In this document: piece after piece, positions 59,901-64,000 of the stretch | How positions within the stretch are numbered: the first letter of the stretch is position 1 | Layout of the letters: the number at the start of each line of letters is the position of its first letter | Assembly (NCBI GenBank): GCA_012845835.1 | Contig: JABAKD010000016.1 | Location: 14,435,020 to 14,499,019 of the forward strand | Direction: 5' to 3' | Length of the DNA stretch: 64,000 nucleotides | Source of the DNA: Undaria pinnatifida | Taxonomy: Eukaryota; Sar; Phaeophyceae; Laminariales; Alariaceae | Position numbers and translations under genes: made by a program | The notes under the pieces: model-generated | What the model saw: only the letters and a program-made list of their open reading frames with translations | What the model was told of the DNA's origin: nothing | The model's database searches: none

Positions 59901-62679
59901 CGCTCCACCCTGATCCCTGATACCACCCCTCATGATTTTGGGGCTATGCTATCATGGGTTATGTGAGGACGACAAGGTTAGGGTTAGGGATTACCTGGTA
60001 CGTAGGCGATTAGGCGTTTGATCGGGATGGGACCTGGTATCAGGTATGGCAAAATAACCAATGATAGGAGTATCACCTGCACAGCAGTGTTTCTGATGAC
60101 AACAACAGCAGTAGTGGTGCCAATCACCAGGTAGGTTAAAGTCTTTGTTGTTGTTGTTCTCACATTAACTCGCATAATCAAGTCCGTGGTCAAAGGACAG
60201 GCTCCAGTCACTCTGGAGCTGAGGGATACCCCAGGGAAAAACACACACAACCCAAGGTGGTACACGCATATATCAAAGCTGGCGCAATTCATGCCTCCAC
60301 CAGAAATATATAAAAGTGAAATCGGGAGTCAGTCTACAATGTGCCAGGTCCAGGCCGGTGCATACGTCTCACTACTCACGCCTGGAGGAACCAAATATTC
60401 CGATTGCCACCCAAGCAAGACTACCACGTATATATTACACGTAGTATCTATCACTACGCATACGCACGACAGGCATAAGTCAATTAGAGAAAAAGAAACA
60501 AAGGAAAGGAAAGAAGATAAAGGAAAGGAAAGAGAAGAGAAGAAAAACGAAACAAAACGAAAAAGTATAAAAAAGGTTGAGAGTATATGGTGCCTGGTAA
60601 TAAACAATTAATAATTACGTTACGAGTACATTACGAGTACATTACGAGCATGGACATAACGAGTATGAACATTACGGGTACATGACGAGTACATCCGTGT
60701 GTGCCCCCCTGCCCCCTGCCTTGGAAGGAAAAAACATAACGTGGTAACAGGTATATCAAAATTGTCGCAGGGAGGGCGTTATCTTGCGCGCGCTTCACAT
60801 AACGAGTATCAGTAATAATTACTGTGCTATTAACTACTCAGGTCGGCGTATCGGTACTGCTTGTTCTACGCAGTACTGGTACTATTAATAAGCATCGAAT
60901 GCGAACGGTGCTATGATGTAAAAAGTAGTGATTGTTGTGCCAACTCAACCACTTGAGAGTACGAGTATCAGTACTGCTGTCTGTACCCACCCAAGAGTGG
61001 TACGAGTATCATACCGCCGAAACACGGCGGTGTTTACTACCCTGGTATAATATTACATGTATAAAATACCAGGTACACAATAGTGGAAACTACAGTAGTA
61101 AAAAAATTATAAAATAGATTCGTATGATGTAGATCTATAGCTCAAACATTGCCCACCTAAAGTAACCATACAATAGTACCAGCACCAACCATTAGACTAT
61201 AGTGGAGAAAACATATACTCGGAGTATTATAAAATTAAAATACACGCAATTGTGAGATCGAGTATTTTGTCGAAACTCATGTTTGCAAGCTGTGCGTGAT
61301 ACTCCGATCGCGCGTGTTACGGGTTGTGTGTTATAGATGTAGCCTATATTCCGGTCGCCCCGGTGGCGTATCAGGTTATCCTCGAGCCTGGTGTAGGTCA
61401 GTTTCGTGAGTTCGAGCCCCGCCGAGTGCATACTCGTATAAATTCGTTGGGACTTCTTGTGCACAAATTGACTTGCGGAAAGCGCGAGAGCGTGAGTTAG
61501 CAGCACTCGATGAAAAATCGACGAGCAGTGGGATTGCTGAACCCTATGCGCGACAAAAATTGAAGGCGAGAACCGGGGGGAAGAAGGGACGACACCTGTG
61601 ACCACGGCTTGTCCAGAAGCTGGAAAGTAAAAGTGTGAGGAAGAAGAAAAGCAAACAAGTCTACTTTTAAAAAACGAAAGAACAGGACCCGTCCCATTAT
61701 GAAAAAACTCAGTATATTACAAGTACTCGTACCAACAACGCAGCTTGCTCAGATGAGTATTGACCCGGAATTCGACGAACTCACGGCTGACTTTTATAAA
61801 ACACGCGAGCTGTACACAATGACCCCTTGACTGCTGCTGCTGCACTGTATACAGCTACGGAGCTACATGGAGCATAAGTCGGCCTTGCCGCGCGCACGAA
61901 CTGATATATCATACGTACCACAGGGTATATACGAGCTTGCTGGACCGTACGCATTACCAGGTATATGTCACCATGACAATTCACAATAATTTCACCGTTG
62001 TTTCACGGCTCTTCATTTACTGCCGTGTTTAGTTCTTGCTCGCATCGTAGGATAGCTTGGGACCAGCATAAATATCCTGGTTTTAGTACGGGCATGCGAG
62101 AACACCGATTTCAACACACGCGCAAATGATGGTTCCGGCACTGTACCTGAACGAGCCATGACACTGATCGCAGCCAAAGATGTGCGCCGTGCTAGACTTG
62201 CTGTGATCCCAGTACAGGTCCGTATGGCTGCCACAGTTCTTGCACTCAGAGCACGGAAAGGCCGTGTAGTGGCTACCCGTATCAATGATCACAGACACCC
62301 TCTGCGGGGGGGTGCCGACGTAAACGTAGGCAAAGTGGGTTCCCCACCCGGGAAACAAGGGAGTGTCCTCAAAAGACATATACAACGACCGTCGGCCCTG
62401 CCAGGTCCGTCTCGCCAACTTCTTCTCCTCCACCGCTACCGAGAGGGCAGCGTCCGTCGTGTGGTTGTGCCATGCTCGCCCGAGAGCAAGCGAGTAGAGC
62501 TTCGTAGGCGTGCCATCAGCGAGGTCTGGCCCTGGCAGCTCCCTATCGAAGGGCAGAACCGACCCTCCGGGAAGGGGGAAGTACTTGTGATGTTGCGGAT
62601 CGGTGAGCGCCGCCACTGCAGCCCCGGCGGCACAAATCAACGCCACGGACACACCATAAGGCCTAACGATTAACGTCAT
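33670..62679 (-). CDS. Type I membrane pepsin-family aspartyl protease (gene-level span, 10 exons, 889 aa)
   Basis: Peptidase of the A1 (pepsin) family, expected in the secretory pathway or at the cell surface. Exons (high to low): 62,679-62,147; 55,966-55,897; 53,780-53,571; 50,452-50,315; 44,741-44,583; 42,715-42,552; 40,484-40,322; 37,121-37,008; 35,924-35,622; 34,485-33,670. All are GT-AG and all phases agree, giving 2,670 bp. Residues 1-24 form a signal peptide. Catalytic aspartates are D133 (IIDTGSHYTAF) and D344 (IVDSGTTDTYLP). A cysteine-rich insert follows the first (FPCSECKNC ... CDQCHGSF), as in plasmepsin V-like enzymes. YSEGSSW carries the flap region. After the protease domain come three C-x9/10-C-x3-C repeats (about 488-590), a domain of unknown fold, a membrane helix at about 805-822 and a 65-residue tail. 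Introns total about 26 kb. The family call is secure; the substrate is unknown. Confidence 0.93.
34486..35621. other. Protease intron 9
   Basis: 1,136 bp. It contains a G-rich stretch beside the acceptor, a TTCAAGTCTCGGGGGTGTCG fragment shared with 20,735, and the GGGTCG-rich block at 35,280-35,450. No exon was seen. Confidence 0.8.
35280..35450. repeat. GGGTCGGGTC-rich repeat, second block
   Basis: Units of about 60 bp with GCGGGTCGGATTAGGAGGTATTCC and GGGTCGTGTTAGGAAGTGTT, related to 32,280-32,510. Confidence 0.8.
35622..35924 (-). CDS. Protease exon 9: cysteine repeats 2 and 3
   Basis: 101 codons, phase 0 at both ends; acceptor GGAACACAG, donor GAG|GTAAAA. It encodes CPEEMEEERRKCKKEC and CLIEQEVWTQCSEDC, separated by an acidic, Pro/Gly-rich linker. 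A further Cys occurs in YLDEACEKE. Confidence 0.93.
35960..36105. repeat. 10-bp minisatellite (AGACAGGACA)
   Basis: About 14 units. On the sense (minus) strand it is a pyrimidine-rich TGTCCTGTCT tract about 35 bases upstream of the exon 9 acceptor. Confidence 0.97.
36650..37000. repeat. 13-bp minisatellite (TACATGGTAATTA)
   Basis: About 26 units with a higher-order pattern of variants (CACGG, CATAGC, TTCATGG). Confidence 0.97.
37008..37121 (-). CDS. Protease exon 8: cysteine repeat 1
   Basis: 38 codons, phase 0 at both ends; acceptor TTGTCTGTACAG, donor GAA|GTGAGC. It encodes CVTAKEMVKQCDAKC, the first C-x9-C-x3-C unit. Confidence 0.92.
37130..37640. repeat. ~130-bp degenerate tandem repeat beside exon 8 acceptor
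   Basis: Four to five units share AAATGCGGCGAGATAAGCG-like, CGGGTGT, CGACCCA/TGACCCATTAA and GGAAAGGCAAGAGGAAAC-like words. Confidence 0.7.
37946..38254. repeat. 154-bp direct tandem duplication with C-run tails
   Basis: AGTTATATATCGCATACAGG to CATAGCACACATGA occurs twice with only one or two differences. Each copy ends in a run of 17-18 C. The low divergence indicates a recent event. Confidence 0.95.
38565..38840 (-). repeat. Four tandem copies of the exon 7 3' edge and splice donor
   Basis: Each ~65-70-bp unit carries TCATCACCGCCTACCCCCGA, GGGAAATCCAAGGCGTCGGCG and the flanking TATCCTTACC. On the minus strand these correspond to the end of exon 7 (ALGLPTGAGGDE) plus its GTAAGG donor at 40,312-40,393. 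The last copy extends furthest into the exon. Confidence 0.85.
40322..40484 (-). CDS. Protease exon 7: C-terminal lobe
   Basis: 163 bp (phase 2 in, phase 0 out). Its first base completes the arginine codon of exon 6. It encodes IYLTESMGGVLGANVMRDHN and VVFDYDRHLVGFADGVC, the usual closing strands of pepsin-like enzymes. The donor is GAG|GTAAGG. Confidence 0.94.
40557..40820. repeat. 12-bp minisatellite (ACTATTACTAAC) x~21
   Basis: Perfect units; the (LTLL)n and (VIVL)n frames are artefacts. Confidence 0.98.
40915..41645. repeat. 9-bp degenerate minisatellite (GATATAGTT / GATACAGTT)
   Basis: Over 700 bp of TTGATATAG/TTGATACAG/ATGATACAG words. Frames on both strands are artefacts of the multiple-of-three unit. 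Confidence 0.95.
41935..42100. repeat. ACTACATACA array
   Basis: About 13 units of ACTACATAC(A). Confidence 0.95.
42160..42545 (-). repeat. 188-bp tandem copies of the exon 6 3' edge with donor
   Basis: Two decayed copies at about 42,168 and 42,356 precede the true edge at about 42,544, so the spacing is 188 bp each time. Shared words are GAGTCAC(A/G), CTGGG(T/C/G)GCA, ACGCGTTGTCCTTCCCCAGTG and CTTCA(G)GCC. The intronic part (GATACTAC, ATCTACGATAATCTACGG) is repeated too. Confidence 0.8.
42552..42715 (-). CDS. Protease exon 6
   Basis: 164 bp (phase 0 in, phase 2 out); acceptor TTTCCCTCCCCCAG, donor CCCAG|GTTCGT (weak). It encodes PYKTCNDNHFCMTLSTADLE and ALPVITVHLDGGVEVLVRPE, a lobe-two strand region containing two cysteines. 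Confidence 0.93.
43075..43985 (-). repeat. Decayed copies of the exon 6 acceptor edge
   Basis: The true edge reads TTGTCATTGCAAGTCTTGTACGGCTG followed by a GGGGGAGGGAAAG tract. Similar strings start near 43,080, 43,175, 43,362 and 43,918. The best, at about 43,175, keeps TTGTCATTGCAA, CAAGTCTTGTACGGCTG and GGGGGAGG. Confidence 0.7.
44223..44327 (-). pseudogene. Downstream pseudo-copy of exon 5 with the second catalytic motif
   Basis: It encodes VDSGTTDTYLPRSVAKG and CKAKEAITGS, clearly a duplicate of exon 5. The 5' part is scrambled by indels, available acceptors give the wrong phase after exon 4, and the donor is the weaker GTGAAA. So it is probably not a usable alternative exon. Confidence 0.8.
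44583..44741 (-). CDS. Protease exon 5: second catalytic aspartate
   Basis: 53 codons, phase 0 at both ends; acceptor CTGGATGCAG, donor TCG|GTGAGA. It encodes VLDITLNGISIES, then GIIVDSGTTDTYLPKSVAKG, with the catalytic D in DSGT. Confidence 0.95.
44845..44894 (-). pseudogene. Upstream pseudo-copy of the exon 5 start
   Basis: It encodes VLGVALNGESKENDP, matching VLDITLNGISIESDP of exon 5, offset by 153 bp. The preceding intron sequence matches as well, but the acceptor CAG has become AAT, so it cannot be spliced in. Confidence 0.75.
44990..45380. repeat. R4, 41-bp tandem form
   Basis: Six units of AATCGCTTGAATAGTGCC, TACTGCCGATATAGTGCCGG, followed by a single R4-type end with GAACCCGCTATACTAGTG. 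Confidence 0.92.
45461..46350. mobile_element. Non-autonomous hAT-like transposon (890 bp)
   Basis: Terminal inverted repeats TAGGGCTGGGTACTG and CAGTACCCAGCCCTA. It is flanked by the 8-bp direct repeat GAGAAAAC at 45,453-45,460 and 46,351-46,358. An 8-bp target duplication and TAGGG-type ends are characteristic of the hAT superfamily. The left third is a cluster of perfect GC hairpins (for example GGTCGCGGCGCAGCCGCGACC-type stems). No transposase frame is present. Confidence 0.85.
46510..46745 (+). repeat. Repeat R3, block 2
   Basis: Two and a half units of the 27,600 family. It ends with CCTTGACTGACGTGAACGTC. Confidence 0.85.
47813..48595. mobile_element. TIR element T1, copy 1 (PIF/Harbinger-like?)
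   Basis: The left end GGCCATTTCTTATACAG is the exact inverse of the right end CTGTATAAGAAATGGCC. Inner sub-terminal clusters of CAGTCGAAAA / TTTTCGACTG occur in both orientations. It shares most of its interior with 57,894-58,652 (CTTCCTAGAGGCGGTTGGTG, GATACACGCTGCTGGCGAGC). No transposase. Open frames inside are incidental. Confidence 0.8.
49184..49222. repeat. GTGACGAT octamer array
   Basis: Four units. Confidence 0.95.
50145..50262. repeat. ~35-bp tandem repeat (GGTCCGCCAGCAGGCA)
   Basis: Three to four units of AAAGGTCCGCCAGCAGGCA with A-rich spacers, directly beside the exon 4 donor. Confidence 0.85.
50315..50452 (-). CDS. Protease exon 4
   Basis: 46 codons, phase 0 at both ends; acceptor GCAATGTTTCAG, donor AAG|GTAAAC. 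It encodes ERTFSLCFGLNGGTMVIGGY and TSGWFTVK, a pepsin-family segment with the conserved GG-(T)-(M/L)-x-(I/L)-GG motif. Confidence 0.95.
50781..50873. mobile_element. TTAA-MITE copy 2
   Basis: CCCCCTTTAGAGCCCCGAAA to CAGTTGTAAAGGCG, then TTAA. Same interior as 12,191-12,272 (CCCCTCCCTATACTAAA, CGGGTTT). The left TTAA has become GTTA. Confidence 0.7.
51258..51470. repeat. CAA/CAG trinucleotide array
   Basis: Mixed CAA and CAG triplets with a few CGA, CTA and AAA. It could encode poly-Q on the plus strand, but no splice context or partner exon was seen. Confidence 0.95.
52065..52180 (-). mobile_element. SINE 3' fragment
   Basis: CTTTTTACTTTCCAGCT, CTTCTGGACAAGCCGTGGTC and CAGGTGTCTTTCCTTCCTCC match the inverted SINE tail. 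Confidence 0.75.
52981..52997. repeat. Interstitial telomere-like repeat (CCCTAA)n
   Basis: CCCTAACCCTAACCCTA. Similar two-unit stretches lie at 27,511-27,525, 36,104-36,117 and 59,978-59,990. Confidence 0.85.
53571..53780 (-). CDS. Protease exon 3
   Basis: 70 codons, phase 0 at both ends; acceptor TTGCCGTCCAG, donor AAG|GTGCGC. It encodes VEDVLWVGELTLEES, then FMFGCIESQTGLF and LADGIMGMSADSHTLVWQLA. The A-DGI-G motif is typical of A1 peptidases. Confidence 0.96.
53786..54075. repeat. Tandem duplication next to exon 3 acceptor
   Basis: TACCGTAGCAGTACCG/TACCGTACCAGCACCG arrays, followed in both halves by CGGCGTGCAAGACACGA / CGGCGTACAGGAAACGA and TCAGCATCGATTGCG / TCAGCGTCGATTGC. Confidence 0.75.
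54795..55065 (+). repeat. Dispersed repeat R1, copy h
   Basis: Diverged but complete from CACTCCAGCTGTGAGATCGA to GAAACTATGAAACCCG and the following GGGGACA. Confidence 0.8.
55545..55700 (-). repeat. Repeat R3, block 3 (inverted)
   Basis: AACCTAGTAGTTTGCCGTCAG, TCAAGGTAAATTATTGGAAA and ATTGCCGTCGATCAAG are the reverse complement of R3. Confidence 0.85.
55755..55835. repeat. (CCA)n array
   Basis: Nearly perfect CAC/CCA triplets; the poly-H, poly-P and poly-V frames are artefacts. Confidence 0.97.
55897..55966 (-). CDS. Protease exon 2 (70 bp)
   Basis: Found by searching for the missing flap motif. It enters with one base that completes the Arg codon of exon 1 and leaves in phase 0. It encodes CQKSKRCGFNQRYSEGSSW then SAYQ; acceptor GATGCCAG, donor CAG|GTATGA. 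The two cysteines continue the cysteine-rich insert, and YSEGSSW holds the flap tyrosine region. Confidence 0.93.
56444..56875 (+). repeat. Dispersed repeat R1, copy i (with internal insertion)
   Basis: The unit is complete, but AAACTATAAAACCCG occurs twice around an inserted ~70-bp piece ending in (TA)n at 56,690-56,705. Confidence 0.85.
56877..56905. repeat. Poly-G run of ~29
   Basis: Uninterrupted G homopolymer following R1 copy i. Confidence 0.95.
57894..58652. mobile_element. TIR element T1, copy 2
   Basis: Ends GACCATTTCTTACACAGTCGG and CCGACAGTATAAGAACTGGCC. TTA flanks both sides, compatible with a 3-bp TWA-type target duplication. Interior as in copy 1. Confidence 0.8.
59570..59695 (+). 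repeat. Dispersed repeat R2, copy 2
   Basis: See 5,820-5,950. Confidence 0.7.
60130..60395 (+). repeat. Dispersed repeat R6, copy 1
   Basis: GTTGTTGTTGTTCTCACATTA, ACTCGCATAATCAAGTCCGT, TCAGTCACTCTGGAGCTGA, GCGCAATTCATGCCTCCACC and GTGAAATCGGGAGTCAGTCT occur in the same order at 63,735-64,000. Confidence 0.9.
61231..61340 (+). repeat. R1 head fragment joined to a SINE
   Basis: R1 runs from AATACACGCAATTGTGAGATCG to TTACGGGTTGTGTGT and then stops; SINE copy C begins 12-15 bp later. Confidence 0.8.
61352..61645 (+). mobile_element. tRNA-derived SINE, copy C
   Basis: Complete from GGTCGCCCCGGTGGCG through a B box-like GAGTTCGAGCCCC to the GGAAAGTAAAAGTGTGAGGAAG tail. It lies inside protease intron 1 in antisense orientation. 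Confidence 0.85.
62147..62679 (-). CDS. Protease exon 1: signal peptide, propeptide, first catalytic aspartate
   Basis: 533 bp, starting at the ATG of MTLIVRPYGVSVALICAAGA, a good signal peptide. A basic propeptide-like segment (KKLARRTWQGRR) may be a processing site. Then YVGTPPQRVSVIIDTGSHYT gives the catalytic D133, followed by CSECKNC and CDQC. It leaves in phase 2 at TTCAG|GTACAG. Confidence 0.95.
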
Positions 62680-63698
<1,019 letters not shown>

Positions 63699-63734
63699 GT
63701 AGTAGAGTTGTGAAGTTTGGCCCGCTGTACAAGT

Positions 63735-64000
63735 GTACAAGTTGTTGTTGTTGTTCTCACATTAACTCGCATAATCAAGTCCGTGGCCACAGAACAGGCT
63801 TCAGTCACTCTGGAGCTGATGAATTCCCTTCGGAAAAACACAAAAACCCAAGGTGGCACGTACGTACACGCATAGTGTATATCACAGCTGACGCAATTCA
63901 TGCCTCCACCGGAAACATATAAAAGTGAAATCGGGAGTCAGTCTACGATGTGCCAGGTTTATACCGGTGCATACGTCTCGTTACTCGCGCCTGCAAAAAC
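63735..64000 (+). repeat. Dispersed repeat R6, copy 2 (cut by window end)
   Basis: See 60,130-60,395; similarity continues to the last bases of the window. Confidence 0.9.

Larger units (their letters stand above)
55967..62146. other. Protease intron 1 (6.2 kb)
   Basis: It contains R1 copy i with a long G run, TIR element T1 copy 2, R2 copy 2, R6 copy 1, an R1 fragment fused to a SINE, ATTACGAGTAC and TTTTGTTTTTG arrays, and a TTAGGG doublet. No exon was seen. Confidence 0.85.

Noticed and set aside
62158-62673. 171-codon plus frame
   Set aside because: Antisense shadow of protease exon 1.

Overview
The window is eukaryotic nuclear DNA, most likely from a microbial eukaryote. Every gene I can resolve is split by GT-AG introns, many of them 1-7.5 kb long. 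The DNA is saturated with microsatellites, minisatellites and short transposon relics, and short interstitial TTAGGG arrays occur (about 27,510, 36,104, 52,981 and 59,978). The main protein resembles the cysteine-rich membrane aspartyl proteases I associate with stramenopiles and plasmepsin V-like lineages, so an ochrophyte or other SAR protist is my best guess. That assignment is inference. No bacterial, organellar or CRISPR signal was seen.

Layout. Positions 1-5,800 hold dispersed repeats and G-rich tracts with no supported gene. Positions 5,955-7,223 (minus) hold a large Ser/Arg/Gly-rich coding exon of an unrecognised protein. About 410 bp away, a plus-strand gene starts divergently (first exon 7,635-7,682). 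Its best supported part is a PHD zinc finger split across two exons 7.5 kb apart (14,059-14,187 and 21,672-22,191), followed by a charged exon (23,504-23,658) and a probable further exon (26,138-26,201). Its 3' end is not resolved. From 26,300 to 33,600 the DNA is mostly repeats, with one strand-ambiguous coding-like patch.

Positions 33,670-62,679 (minus) are one 29-kb gene. Ten exons join in perfect phase into an 889-residue type I membrane aspartyl protease, so only about 9 % of the gene is coding. It has a signal peptide, catalytic motifs DTGS and DSGT, three C-x9/10-C-x3-C repeats, a lumenal or extracellular domain and one membrane segment. Its start lies about 220 bp from a roughly 800-bp (ACT)n array that is itself bordered by a copy of a 260-bp dispersed repeat.

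Mobile and repeated DNA: a tRNA-derived SINE family, a 330-bp family (R1), a TTAA-flanked piggyBac-like MITE, a hAT-like non-autonomous element with an intact 8-bp target duplication, a pair of 760-780-bp terminal-inverted-repeat elements, a fold-back element and several minisatellite families. The most unusual feature is that introns of the protease gene carry tandem, decayed copies of the adjacent exon edges, including their splice sites. This suggests the introns grew by tandem duplication across exon-intron boundaries.
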